Assembly (NCBI GenBank): GCA_947491985.1
Contig: CANLLR010000005.1
Coordinates: 39,763-103,762, forward strand
Direction of reading: 5' to 3'
Length of the DNA: 64,000 nt
From: Flavobacteriaceae bacterium
GTDB lineage: Bacteria > Bacteroidota > Bacteroidia > Flavobacteriales > Flavobacteriaceae
The notes under the pieces are model-generated. The model ran no database searches, had not been told where the DNA came from, and worked only from the letters and a program-made list of their open reading frames with translations. This document shows positions 1 through 8,708 of this stretch, piece after piece (position 1 is the stretch's first letter; each line of letters opens with the position of its first letter). Made by a program: the position numbers and the translations under genes.

Positions 1-125
1 ATTATATTTATTCTAGTGCTTCAAACTATGTTGATGCTATGGGAATTATTGAAATTACTAAAGTTGACAATCCGGTGATTGATGTTTTAAAACCAATGTC
101 GATTAGAAGTATTTATAAATGGTAG
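1..125 (+). CDS. C-terminal end of an unidentified protein (partial)
   Basis: An open frame enters from the left edge and stops at TAG 123-125, giving about 40 visible residues ending in SIRSIYKW. The frame runs without stops from base 3, has normal flavobacterial codon use, and is followed five bases later by a good hairpin terminator, so it is a real gene end. The visible part is too short for me to assign a family. The aromatic last residue would fit an outer-membrane beta strand, but that is only a guess. Confidence 0.6.
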   Translation, partial: YIYSSASNYVDAMGIIEITKVDNPVIDVLKPMSIRSIYKW

Positions 126-129
126 TTTT

Positions 130-147
130 AAAGGTCATTAGACCTTT
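130..147 (+). terminator. Rho-independent terminator
   Basis: AAAGGTC and GACCTTT flank a four-base loop and are followed by a short T run, immediately after the stop codon of the partial gene. Confidence 0.65.
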
Positions 148-156
148 TTACACATT

Positions 157-177
157 CGCGAAGTCAGAGACTTCGCG
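157..177. repeat. Perfect GC-rich hairpin CGCGAAGTC/GACTTCGCG
   Basis: Nine-base perfect inverted repeat with a three-base loop (AGA), more GC-rich than its surroundings, lying between the terminator and the cupin gene. It lacks a T run, so it is more like a small REP-type hairpin or a protein-binding palindrome than a terminator. Confidence 0.5.
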
Positions 178-195
178 GAGCAAACTTTGTAATTG

Positions 196-549
196 ATGAA
201 AGCAATACGGTTACTTAATGACGAAAACGGGAATTCTTATTTTGAAATAGGAACACTTCCCGAGTATTTTACTATCGATGCGTTGTATTTTAACATACAA
301 ACCAAAGTTGAATCGTATCAACAGCTCCAACATAAAGCTCCACGATATCAGTATGTGGTTACATTAAAAGGAAAATTAGAATTTACTACCTCTGATGGAA
401 AGCAGTTTTTAATTGAGCCAGGAATACTTCTTGTGGCCAAAGATACTGAAGGGAAAGGCCATTCCTGGAAGATTATTGAAGGTGAAAACTGGGAACGTAT
501 TTATATTGTACCGAATCAAAATGCACCAGATTATTTTCAGAAAGATTAA
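196..549 (+). CDS. Small cupin-domain protein
   Basis: This 117-residue protein is essentially a single cupin barrel. The strand pattern YQYVVTLKGKLEFTTSDGKQFLIEPG matches the conserved cupin core (a turn, then an acid/glycine-rich hairpin, then PG). The usual metal-binding histidines are not obvious, so it may bind a ligand without catalysis. The ORF track begins at a TTG at 193 directly before an ATG at 196; I prefer the ATG. It ends six bases from the stop of the convergent MFS gene. The substrate is unknown; the fold call is moderately secure. Confidence 0.7.
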   Translation: MKAIRLLNDENGNSYFEIGTLPEYFTIDALYFNIQTKVESYQQLQHKAPRYQYVVTLKGKLEFTTSDGKQFLIEPGILLVAKDTEGKGHSWKIIEGENWERIYIVPNQNAPDYFQKD

Positions 550-554
550 ATTTT

Positions 555-1781
555 TTACTTCCTGAATACTTTCAAATTATGCGTGAGTAAAGAAATAAAA
601 ATTCCAAAAACCCCAATAAAGGCAAACGAATAACGCAGGTTAATTATCTCGGCGATGTATCCAATAATAGGCGGACCCATCAAAAAACCTAAAAACCCAA
701 TACTCGAAACAATCGTTAACGCATTGCTTGTCGTCACTTTTGTACTTTTTCCAGCGGCATTAAATACAATCGGAATCACATTAGAAACTCCAAATCCTAC
801 CAACATAAATGCCAAAGTGCAAACAATCAAATTCGGAAATAAAACCGCTGTGTAGAATCCGGTTGAAATTACGATTCCACTTACTATAAGTGCTTTTCTC
901 GGACCATATTTACTTACAAGTGCGTCGCTCAAAAAGCGTCCAAACGCCATCGTAATCATAAACGAAGTATAACCTAAAACTACTAATGAACTTGGCGCTT
1001 TAACAATATCTTTAAAGTAAATACCGCTCCAATCAAACATAATTCCTTCGCTAGCCATACAGAAAAAACTGATGACACCAAACCAGATTAGTGTGGTGTC
1101 TTGAATTTTAAAAAAGGAAACCGCTGATTTTTTTTCAATTTTTTCGATTGAAGTTTTTACTACATATTTATAATTAAATGTAAGCAATACAAGTATAAAA
1201 ACTAAAACCAACAGAAAATGATATAAAGGTTGCAATTGAAAGTAAATGGCCATCAACGCGAATAAAGCTCCTGTAAATCCTGCCAAACTCCAATAACCAT
1301 GAAATGAACCCATTATGGGTTTAGCGAACAATTGCTGCGTATGCACACCAAGAGTGTTAATAGCAATATCGCTAAAATTTCCAAAAAAACCAAAAAGAAA
1401 CAATCCCAGTCCGAGATGCCAACCTTGAGTAGGTAATCCGAGTAAAGTCATACAAATAGCATAAACAACCATACCAATTATGGCAATTTTCTGACCTCCG
1501 TAAGCCGTGACCACTTTTCCCGACAAGGGCATCGCAACCAATTGTCCAAAAGGTAAGGCAAATAAAAGCGTACCGAGTTCTGATTCACTTAAATGCAGCT
1601 GTAGTTTTAAATCGGGAATCCGGCTTGCCCAAGTAGCAAAACAAATTCCCTTTCCAAAGAAAAATAATGACGTTGCCAATCGCACCCGATTTAAGTAGGA
1701 TTTTCTTGCGTTTTTAAACGATTTTTTATTCGTTGCTTTGGGTAAAATGGTGTCCAAAAAACTATAATCCATCAAAGGCAT
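555..1781 (-). CDS. MFS transporter, YbjJ-like
   Basis: A 408-residue integral membrane protein of the major facilitator superfamily with about 12 hydrophobic segments. After a short basic N-terminus comes ATWASRIPDLKLQLHLSESELG, which resembles the first helix and loop of the YbjJ-type carriers of enterobacteria; GRFLSDALVSKYGPRK near residue 285 is the family loop motif. An alternative start is the ATG three codons in (MDYSFL). Substrate unknown. It is convergent with the cupin gene and separated from the ABC-F gene by about 250 bases that contain an A/T-rich promoter region and a heptad repeat array. Confidence 0.85.
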   Translation of the reverse strand: MPLMDYSFLDTILPKATNKKSFKNARKSYLNRVRLATSLFFFGKGICFATWASRIPDLKLQLHLSESELGTLLFALPFGQLVAMPLSGKVVTAYGGQKIAIIGMVVYAICMTLLGLPTQGWHLGLGLFLFGFFGNFSDIAINTLGVHTQQLFAKPIMGSFHGYWSLAGFTGALFALMAIYFQLQPLYHFLLVLVFILVLLTFNYKYVVKTSIEKIEKKSAVSFFKIQDTTLIWFGVISFFCMASEGIMFDWSGIYFKDIVKAPSSLVVLGYTSFMITMAFGRFLSDALVSKYGPRKALIVSGIVISTGFYTAVLFPNLIVCTLAFMLVGFGVSNVIPIVFNAAGKSTKVTTSNALTIVSSIGFLGFLMGPPIIGYIAEIINLRYSFAFIGVFGIFISLLTHNLKVFRK

Positions 1782-1989
1782 TGGCTCGCATATTTACTGC
1801 GAAATTAATGCAATATCTTTTTAAACAGCATTTTTTAACTCCAAAACTTTCTCTTTTATGCAAACTGTATAAAATTCGCTTTCTCAATGCTATATCAATC
1901 AAAATAGGCAGTTTTTTTTCACAATTCCAAATTGTCTAATTCCCTAATTAAGCTATCTTAGCACCTTTAAAAAATAAGCAGGTTGAAGT

Positions 1990-2024
1990 CTTCCAACTTC
2001 TATCTACCAACTTCCAACTTTATA
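1990..2024 (+). repeat. Heptad repeat array, CTTCCAA type
   Basis: Five abutting 7-mers in exact phase: CTTCCAA, CTTCTAT, CTACCAA, CTTCCAA, CTTTATA. The array ends four bases before the ATG of the ABC-F gene. It is one of several loci in this window with the same 7-nt period but different 7-mer sequence. Confidence 0.8.
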
Positions 2025-2028
2025 AAAG

Positions 2029-3663
2029 ATGATTACAGTCAACGATATCTCCGTTAATTTCGGTGGAACTACTTTATTTAGCGACGTTTCTTTTGCCATT
2101 AATGAAAACGATAAAATTGCCTTAATGGGTAAAAATGGAGCAGGAAAATCGACGCTTTTAAAGATAATTGCAGGTGAAGCGAAACCGTCGGGCGGGAACA
2201 TATCGGCTCCAAAAGACGCAGTGATTGCCTATTTGCCGCAGCATTTATTAACTTCCGATAATGCGACTGTAATGGAAGAAGCATCGAAAGCTTTTGGTGA
2301 AATCTTCAAAATGAAAGCCGAAATCGATGAAATCAACGAGCAATTGACCATTCGCACCGATTATGAAAGCGACGACTACATGAAATTGATAGAACGTGTT
2401 TCTGATTTGAGTGAGAAATTTTATGCTATTGAAGAAATCAATTACGAAGCCGAAGTAGAGAAAATATTGGTAGGTTTAGGCTTTGAAAGAAACGATTTTT
2501 CGCGTCAAACCTCAGAGTTTTCGGGTGGTTGGAGAATGCGGATTGAACTGGCAAAAATTCTTTTAAAGAAACCCGATCTGATTTTATTGGATGAGCCAAC
2601 CAATCACATGGACATTGAAAGTATCCAATGGTTGGAGGATTTTTTGATCAATTCGGCCAAAGCTGTGGTGGTCATTTCTCACGATAGAGCCTTTGTAGAC
2701 AACATCACCAATCGTACTATTGAAGTCACAATGGGACGCATTTACGACTACAAAGCCAAGTATTCGCACTATTTAGAATTGCGAAAAGACCGACGCATTC
2801 ACCAGCAAAAAGCCTATGATGAACAACAAAAAATGATTGCCGAAAACCAAGAATTTATTGACCGTTTTAAAGGTACTTTCTCTAAAACGTTGTCGGTACA
2901 ATCGCGTGTAAAAATGTTGGAAAAAATTGTTCCGGTTGAAATTGATGAAATTGACACATCGGCATTAAAATTGAAATTTCCGCCAGCGATTCGATCAGGA
3001 CAATATCCGGTAATTGTGAAAGATTTAGAAAAATCGTATGGCGATCATTTGATTTTTGCAGCTGCTAATATTGTTATCGAACGTGGCGATAAAGTCGCTT
3101 TTGTCGGAAAAAACGGCGAAGGAAAATCGACTATGATTAAAGCGATTATGAAAGAAATAGAAATCAACGGTGGAAGTGTTGAAATAGGACACAACGCCAA
3201 AATTGGCTATTTTGCTCAAAATCAAGCCTCGTTGTTGGATGAAAATGGAACTATTTTTTCAACTATTGATGATATTGCTGTGGGCGAAGTGCGAACAAAA
3301 ATAAAAGATATTTTGGGCGCTTTTATGTTTCATGGTGATGATGTAACCAAAAAAGTAAAGGTGCTTTCAGGTGGCGAAAAAACCCGTTTGGCTATGATAA
3401 AATTATTGTTAGAACCTGTGAATTTGTTAATTTTGGATGAGCCTTCCAATCACCTTGACATGAAAACCAAAGACATTATTAAAGATGCGTTGCGTGATTT
3501 TGACGGGACATTGATTTTGGTTTCGCACGACAGGGATTTTCTTGACGGATTGGCGACAAAAGTGTTTGAATTTGGCAACAAGCGTGTTAAAGAACATTTT
3601 GAAGATATTAAAGGGTTTTTGGCTCATAAAAAAATGGAAAGTTTGCGTGAGATTGAGAAGTAA
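2029..3663 (+). CDS. ABC-F family ATPase
   Basis: A 544-residue soluble protein with two ABC ATPase domains and no membrane segments, the layout of the ABC-F translation factors (EttA, YbiT, Uup, YdiF). Walker A motifs are GKNGAGKST near residue 34 and GKNGEGKST near residue 360; signature motifs are FSGGWRMR and LSGGEKTR; both Walker B motifs read LILLDEPTNH or LLILDEPSNH. The basic helical linker between the domains (about residues 240-320) is the part that enters the ribosomal E/P site in characterised members. Family members rescue or tune stalled ribosomes and some give ribosome protection. The overall pattern is closest to the YbiT-like group; exact role unknown. Confidence 0.9.
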   Translation: MITVNDISVNFGGTTLFSDVSFAINENDKIALMGKNGAGKSTLLKIIAGEAKPSGGNISAPKDAVIAYLPQHLLTSDNATVMEEASKAFGEIFKMKAEIDEINEQLTIRTDYESDDYMKLIERVSDLSEKFYAIEEINYEAEVEKILVGLGFERNDFSRQTSEFSGGWRMRIELAKILLKKPDLILLDEPTNHMDIESIQWLEDFLINSAKAVVVISHDRAFVDNITNRTIEVTMGRIYDYKAKYSHYLELRKDRRIHQQKAYDEQQKMIAENQEFIDRFKGTFSKTLSVQSRVKMLEKIVPVEIDEIDTSALKLKFPPAIRSGQYPVIVKDLEKSYGDHLIFAAANIVIERGDKVAFVGKNGEGKSTMIKAIMKEIEINGGSVEIGHNAKIGYFAQNQASLLDENGTIFSTIDDIAVGEVRTKIKDILGAFMFHGDDVTKKVKVLSGGEKTRLAMIKLLLEPVNLLILDEPSNHLDMKTKDIIKDALRDFDGTLILVSHDRDFLDGLATKVFEFGNKRVKEHFEDIKGFLAHKKMESLREIEK

Positions 3664-3685
3664 TTTCTTCCATCACAAAAAAATA

Positions 3686-3718
3686 AAAACCGACAAATTC
3701 CAAGAACTTGTCGGTTTT
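3686..3718. terminator. Bidirectional terminator between convergent genes
   Basis: AAAACCGACAA and TTGTCGGTTTT form an 11-bp stem with an 11-base loop, flanked by A and T runs, so it can serve both the ABC-F gene (+) and the vWA gene (-). Confidence 0.85.
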
Positions 3719-3752
3719 CGCATTCAACAAACTATTTAACCTAACATTTAAC

Positions 3753-5951
3753 TTACAATTTTGCTATCACTTTAGCACCTTCAATCAAACGAATAAATTC
3801 CGCTTTGTATCCTTCTGTATCCTTCGCCAAACCTTCTTTGGCTTGCTTTTTAATATCCTCTGTTTTACTGTTTGATATCAATTTAGAATCTTTTAATTTT
3901 AATCCGAACCACGCTACAGCCGAACAAAATTTGAAATCGGCACTTGCATTTTCGGGACGTATTGCTTTGTTGGCGATAACGTTGACCATTTCAATGCTTT
4001 TGTCTCCGTCTGGCTTTTTGTAACGGAATTTTATAGTCGCCAATTCGTTGCTAAATTGTGTTCCTGTCGCAGCTACTTTAGAGTATTTCAAATCGATTGG
4101 CTCGGAGTTGGTATCGCTTTTGCTACCAACAGCAATGATTTCATACAAAGCAGTTACGGTGTGACCGCTTCCCAATTCGCCAGCATCAATGGTATCATTT
4201 ACAAAATCTTCAGGACGCAATTTTCTGTTTTCATAACCAATTAAACGGTAGGCTTGTACATTGGCTGGGTTGAATTCGATTTGGATTTTTACATCTTTTG
4301 CAATAGCATACATCGAACCTTTGAACTCTTTCACCAAAAAGCGGTTGGCTTCTTGAATCGAATCGATATAGGCATAATTTCCGTTGCCTTTGTCGGCCAA
4401 AGTTTCTAGTTTACTGTCTTTATAATTCCCCATTCCGTAACCTAAACACGTTAAAAACACACCCGATTTTCTTTTGTCTTCGATCAATGTTTGCATGTCC
4501 GAATCGGATGAAGCGCCCACATTAAAATCGCCATCTGTAGCTAAAATCACTCGATTGTTTCCTCCTTTTATGAAATGTTCTTCGGCCGTTTTGTAGGCCA
4601 ATTGAATACCAGCGCCACCAGCTGTGCTTCCGCCAGAATTCAATTTATCTAATGCATTGACGATGGTTTGTTTATCACTTCCTGAGGTAGATGGCAATAC
4701 CAATCCAGCTGCTCCAGCATACACCACAATCGCTATTTTGTCTTCGTCGCGTAATTGAGCCACTAAGGCTTTTAACGATTCTTTTACCAAAGGCAATTTG
4801 TTCATATCACTCATTGAACCGGATACATCTATTAAGAAAACCAGGTTCGACGCAGGTAAACTTTCAGACGGAATGTTTTTTCCTTGCAGTCCAATGCGCA
4901 CCAATTTATTGTTGGGATTCCACGGACATTCACTGTATTCGGTAGTAATTGAAAACGGATGTTCGCTCTGAGGTTGAGGGTATTGGTATTTGAAGAAATT
5001 CATCATTTCTTCGACACGAACGGCATCTTTCGGAACCGTTTGTCCATTATTGATAAAACGACGGATGTTGGTATACGACGCATTGTCAACATCGATTGAA
5101 AACGTAGAAAGAGGGGTTATTTTCGGACTCTCGAACGCATTTTCAACGAATGAGTCATAATCTTCTTGAGTCGGTTCTTCGTGTGCTAATTTATCTTCGT
5201 GTTTTTCGATTTCCTTAAGTTTTTTATTGATTTCCTTTTGGGTTAAATTTTGGAGTATGCCATTTTTGGTTGTGATGACAATTACACCATTAGAACCTCT
5301 GTTTCCGTAAATGGAACTTGCTGAGGCATCTTTTAAAACGTTTACTGATTCGAGTTCGTTAGGGTTTAGATTTTTGAAATCAGCACTTTTTACAGGAACA
5401 CCATTTACAACATATAGTGGGTCATTATTGGTGCTTGTTGTGCCAAGCCCACGAATGACAACATCTGTTTTGTTTGTGCCTGGCTGCCCTGAAGACATGG
5501 CAATATTGGCACCTGCTAACTGACCTTGTAAGGACTGAAACGTATTGACATTGGCTCTTCCTTGAATAGTTTGTGAAGAAACGGTTTGCGTAGCTCCCAT
5601 GGTTTTAGCTTTGGTTTTGGTATAGCCATAGCCTTCCACAACTACTTCAGATAATTTAAGACTACTGGCATTTAATTTTACATTAATTACATTTTGCTGT
5701 CCCACTTTTTTGGACTGATCCTCCAATCCGATGAAACTGTAAACCAATGTTTCTCCAACGCTAGCTTGAATGGCGTATTTGCCATCGAAATTCGTTTGAA
5801 CACCTCGTGTTGTTCCTTTGACTACTACATTGGCTCCAGGTAATGGCCCGGAATTGTCAGATACGATACCGGTAATTGTTTTTTGCTGTGCCATTGTTAC
5901 GAAACATAAAAGCATAGTAAGGGCTGATGAAATAAGTTTTGCACTTTTCAT
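3753..5951 (-). CDS. Secreted/outer-envelope fusion: carboxypeptidase-regulatory domain, TonB plug, vWA (YfbK-type)
   Basis: A 732-residue exported protein (signal peptide 1-21). Residues about 25-97 are a carboxypeptidase-regulatory-like beta sandwich and about 105-230 a TonB-receptor plug with the SusC hallmark DPLYVVNGVPV, then LESVNVLKDASASSIYG and GVIVITTKNG. A charged linker follows, then a YfbK-type N-terminal region (about 280-340), a vWA domain with the MIDAS motif DVSGSMS at 375-381, and a DUF3520-like C-terminus. There is no beta barrel, so it cannot be a transporter. It is third in an operon after an ECF sigma factor and a membrane protein that shares the plug-like tail. Function unknown; the vWA domain suggests metal-dependent protein binding at the cell surface or in the periplasm. 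Confidence 0.85.
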   Translation of the reverse strand: MKSAKLISSALTMLLCFVTMAQQKTITGIVSDNSGPLPGANVVVKGTTRGVQTNFDGKYAIQASVGETLVYSFIGLEDQSKKVGQQNVINVKLNASSLKLSEVVVEGYGYTKTKAKTMGATQTVSSQTIQGRANVNTFQSLQGQLAGANIAMSSGQPGTNKTDVVIRGLGTTSTNNDPLYVVNGVPVKSADFKNLNPNELESVNVLKDASASSIYGNRGSNGVIVITTKNGILQNLTQKEINKKLKEIEKHEDKLAHEEPTQEDYDSFVENAFESPKITPLSTFSIDVDNASYTNIRRFINNGQTVPKDAVRVEEMMNFFKYQYPQPQSEHPFSITTEYSECPWNPNNKLVRIGLQGKNIPSESLPASNLVFLIDVSGSMSDMNKLPLVKESLKALVAQLRDEDKIAIVVYAGAAGLVLPSTSGSDKQTIVNALDKLNSGGSTAGGAGIQLAYKTAEEHFIKGGNNRVILATDGDFNVGASSDSDMQTLIEDKRKSGVFLTCLGYGMGNYKDSKLETLADKGNGNYAYIDSIQEANRFLVKEFKGSMYAIAKDVKIQIEFNPANVQAYRLIGYENRKLRPEDFVNDTIDAGELGSGHTVTALYEIIAVGSKSDTNSEPIDLKYSKVAATGTQFSNELATIKFRYKKPDGDKSIEMVNVIANKAIRPENASADFKFCSAVAWFGLKLKDSKLISNSKTEDIKKQAKEGLAKDTEGYKAEFIRLIEGAKVIAKL

Positions 5952-5981
5952 AATTTTAAAATTTAAAGGTTAGATAATTTT

Positions 5982-6902
5982 TTACGGCTTCTTAAACGAA
6001 GGTTTTCCGGTTTTAGTGGTGATGATGACAACGCCTTTTTTACCTTTTTCACCGTAAATAGCTGTTGCCTTTTCGCCTTGTAATATGGATATGGTGTGAA
6101 TTTCTAATTGTGATAGGGGCACATACGGACTCGTAGGTTTGGGTCCGAATACTTCTTGTTCTGTATAATACACACCATTGATAATATACAGCGGATCTGT
6201 GAGTACTTCTACTGTTTCAAAATCGTCATTTTCTGCATCAGAGTAGTCGGCTTTATTTTTAACTTGGTTGTCAATGACTACTAATGGTTCTAGTTTTTTA
6301 GCGACGTTTTGACTTTCTTTTTTTAGTTCTTCACTTGTTTCTGCGGTTTCGACTTCTTTGTAAACGACACCTCGTGCTTCAAAAAAACGGTTGGGCGTCA
6401 TCATGGTTTTTGATTGATAGCCTATAGCATTTTTGTTTTGTTGGGTAAAAATAGCAGAATCGGTTATGATAACATTTTTATCTTTCTCACTTGTAATGTT
6501 GTAATTGTTGTTGATGATGATTTGACTGGGAGCCGTTGCTTTTTGTATTGTTGCTGTATTATTTTCTTGAATTGGATTGGAAATAGCATCGGTACCTACA
6601 ATTTGTTGATCGATAATTTTTTGCGATTGTAAGGACTTGGTCGTATCGATTGTTACGGTTTCATTTTTTGGAGTTACTACATCGTTTGTTGGTGTTAAAT
6701 AGTGATATGCTATTGAAATAATTAGGAGTAGAATAGCTGCCACTGCAATTTTTTTCCAAAGCGAGTTTTCTTTTTTCAATATTTTTTTATCGAGTTTGTT
6801 TTCTACTCGTGACCAAACGTTTTCCATCGACGGAAAGTCTTTGGTTTCTGCATTTTCAGCAGCAGTTTTGATTTGATCAAATAATTTATCTTTATTTTCC
6901 AT
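5982..6902 (-). CDS. Membrane-anchored anti-sigma-like protein with plug-like C-terminus
   Basis: 306 residues: a charged N-terminal region of about 48 residues, one membrane helix at about 50-68 (KIAVAAILLLIISIAYHYL), a long periplasmic linker rich in N, Q and T, and a C-terminal segment (about 238-300) containing DPLYIINGVYYTE, ILQGEKATAIYG and KGVVIITTK. That segment mirrors the last part of a SusC-type plug and the same stretch in the next gene. Position directly after an ECF sigma factor gene (two-base gap) and the single-pass topology fit an anti-sigma factor, although no known zinc anti-sigma motif is visible. The anti-sigma role is inference from context. Confidence 0.7.
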   Translation of the reverse strand: MENKDKLFDQIKTAAENAETKDFPSMENVWSRVENKLDKKILKKENSLWKKIAVAAILLLIISIAYHYLTPTNDVVTPKNETVTIDTTKSLQSQKIIDQQIVGTDAISNPIQENNTATIQKATAPSQIIINNNYNITSEKDKNVIITDSAIFTQQNKNAIGYQSKTMMTPNRFFEARGVVYKEVETAETSEELKKESQNVAKKLEPLVVIDNQVKNKADYSDAENDDFETVEVLTDPLYIINGVYYTEQEVFGPKPTSPYVPLSQLEIHTISILQGEKATAIYGEKGKKGVVIITTKTGKPSFKKP

Positions 6903-6904
6903 TG

Positions 6905-7441
6905 CTATTTTGCATTTTGGTAATACTGATTGTTGACCAAGTCCTTTAATTTGGTTTTGGCTACATTCAATTGTGATTTGGAGGTGCCTTCTGATATTTT
7001 TAGCATTTCGGCTATTTCTTTGTGACCGTAGCCTTCAATAACGAAAAGGTTGAAAATGGTTTTACATCCTTCTGGAATAAAGTTGAGCAAATTGAGCAAA
7101 TCTTCTTCTTCTAAATGCGTGTCAACAGCAGTTTCAGGTTGCAAATAAGTTTTAGTATCCTCCAAATAAATATTAAAATTCACATTTCGTTTCAATTGAT
7201 GCAAACAATTATTCACTGTTATTTTTCGCGCCCAAGCTTCAAAAGCACCGAGTTCTTTTAGCTGATCCATTTTGGTAAAAATAGTGTAGAACGTATCGGC
7301 AAGTACTTCTTCTATTTCTTCCTCTTTTTTTAAGTAGCGTTTGCACGTGCGATACAGCTTTGGCGATAAATGTTCATACACTTGCCTTTGCGCTTCTCGC
7401 TGCATTTTTTTACACGCTATTAAAATGGTTTCGTTTATCAC
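6905..7441 (-). CDS. ECF-type RNA polymerase sigma factor
   Basis: 178 residues with the two ECF regions: sigma-2 at about 20-85 (LYRTCKRYLKKEEEIEEVLADTFYTIF, then FEAWARKITVNNCLHQLKR) and sigma-4 at about 118-168 (a helix-turn-helix GHKEIAEMLKISEGTSKSQLNVAKTKL). It starts at GTG 7441. It heads a three-gene operon with the predicted anti-sigma and the vWA fusion, with gaps of 2 and 30 bases. Typical of the many cell-surface-signalling sigma factors of Bacteroidota; the signal is unknown. Upstream, on the minus strand, CCCAACCTTT (7481-7490) is a candidate part of an autoregulated promoter. Confidence 0.9.
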   Translation of the reverse strand: MINETILIACKKMQREAQRQVYEHLSPKLYRTCKRYLKKEEEIEEVLADTFYTIFTKMDQLKELGAFEAWARKITVNNCLHQLKRNVNFNIYLEDTKTYLQPETAVDTHLEEEDLLNLLNFIPEGCKTIFNLFVIEGYGHKEIAEMLKISEGTSKSQLNVAKTKLKDLVNNQYYQNAK

Positions 7442-7514
7442 AATGATTGCCTTTAAAACTAAAGAGGGTTTATTTTATAAAAAGGTTGGGAACGAAGTAA
7501 AAATAAAACTAAAA

Positions 7515-7541
7515 AAAAGCTTATCCTATCGATAAGCTTTT
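7515..7541 (-). terminator. Terminator after the LamG gene
   Basis: AAAAGCTTATC and GATAAGCTTTT form a perfect 11-bp stem with a five-base loop; in the minus direction it lies just after the LamG gene and before the sigma-factor promoter region. Confidence 0.8.
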
Positions 7542-7563
7542 AAAAATCAATTATAAAGGTATA

Positions 7564-8565
7564 TTATTTTTTTATAAATTTTATTTTTTGAGTGTCATTT
7601 ATAATGGCTACATAGATTCCCGATTGTAATTCAGCCACATCCATAGTCACCTCATTAGTACCATTTATTAGTTTGTTTAAAACTGTTCTTCCTGAGATTT
7701 CTATTATTTTAATAGCATTGATTTCAGAATATCCACTAAAATATAAAATTCCAGAAGTTGGGTTTGGATATACATAATTTGCATTGCTTCCAAAATCAGT
7801 AGTATTTAAAATAGTGCCACCCCAATTGGATGTAGTTCCTGTCATTGCAAAATTTGTTGCTGTACCATTATTGGTTGCTTTTTCATCGATAAGTGTTGTT
7901 ACGCCAACATTATTGCCATAAGCACTTCCTTGATCGAACTTGTAGTACAGTTTCAAATTGGTTTCGCTAGCAGGATTTGCAATTACGCCACTGTTGGAAA
8001 CAATCGCACTAATTTCTGTCGGAGAAAGCGCTTTGTTCCATAAGCTAGCTTCATCAATATAGCCTTTATGGTACCAATTATAAGTTTGAAATGGGATGAG
8101 TCCAATTTTTAAAGTAGCAGTATTGGATACTGGAGCAGAACCCGAGGCCGCTACCGAACCCACTTCTGTGGTGCCGTTATACAATTTTAGGGTGCTTCCA
8201 TTGTAAACCAAAAACAATTGATTCCATTGGTTGAGCGTCATTCCGTTGTAGGTAATGCTATAGGCAGTTCCTGCCGAATTTCTAAAACGGGCTTCGACTT
8301 GATTGCCTCCCAATTGGATGATGTAAAAATCAAAGTTGGTTTCGTTTCGATAGCCCATAATTCCGTTAAAAGCCGGAAAACCTGCCGTGTTGCTTTTAGG
8401 GTAGACCTTGCATATCATAGAAATCGCATTGGCGTTGGCCACTGCATTTCCTGAGTTCGGAATGTCGACATAGTCATTGATTCCGTCAAAATCTAAATAG
8501 TTGCCTTGGGCACTAATCATTGAGAACGTTAAAATAGTTAGTGATACGAGTAGTTTTTTAATCAT
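7564..8565 (-). CDS. LamG-domain protein with T9SS sorting domain
   Basis: 333 residues. Signal peptide about 1-19, then a concanavalin-like LamG domain (about 22-200) with LDFDGINDYVDIPNS at its start and GYIDEASLWNKALSPTEIS near its end, typical of secreted sugar-binding modules. The C-terminus is a type A T9SS sorting domain: VYPNPTSGILYFSG, then a central strand and GIYVAIINDTQKIKFIKK. It should cross the outer membrane by the type IX system and be attached to the surface or released. No catalytic domain is present, so adhesion or ligand binding is most likely. It is a single gene with its own terminator. Confidence 0.9.
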   Translation of the reverse strand: MIKKLLVSLTILTFSMISAQGNYLDFDGINDYVDIPNSGNAVANANAISMICKVYPKSNTAGFPAFNGIMGYRNETNFDFYIIQLGGNQVEARFRNSAGTAYSITYNGMTLNQWNQLFLVYNGSTLKLYNGTTEVGSVAASGSAPVSNTATLKIGLIPFQTYNWYHKGYIDEASLWNKALSPTEISAIVSNSGVIANPASETNLKLYYKFDQGSAYGNNVGVTTLIDEKATNNGTATNFAMTGTTSNWGGTILNTTDFGSNANYVYPNPTSGILYFSGYSEINAIKIIEISGRTVLNKLINGTNEVTMDVAELQSGIYVAIINDTQKIKFIKK

Positions 8566-8708
8566 AATACTGTGGATTAGTTTTGTTTAATCCAAATTTA
8601 CAGTATTTGCATAAATGTAACGCAGTAAAGTGATTTAATTTTTCAAACTTTAATTCTAAATAAATAGTATTTAAAAATTATAATAAAGTCTTGATAAATT
8701 GTTATTTT

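Noticed and set aside
3753-5951. SusC/TonB-dependent receptor call
   Set aside because: Plug and carboxypeptidase-regulatory domains are present but there is no beta barrel; the rest is a vWA protein.
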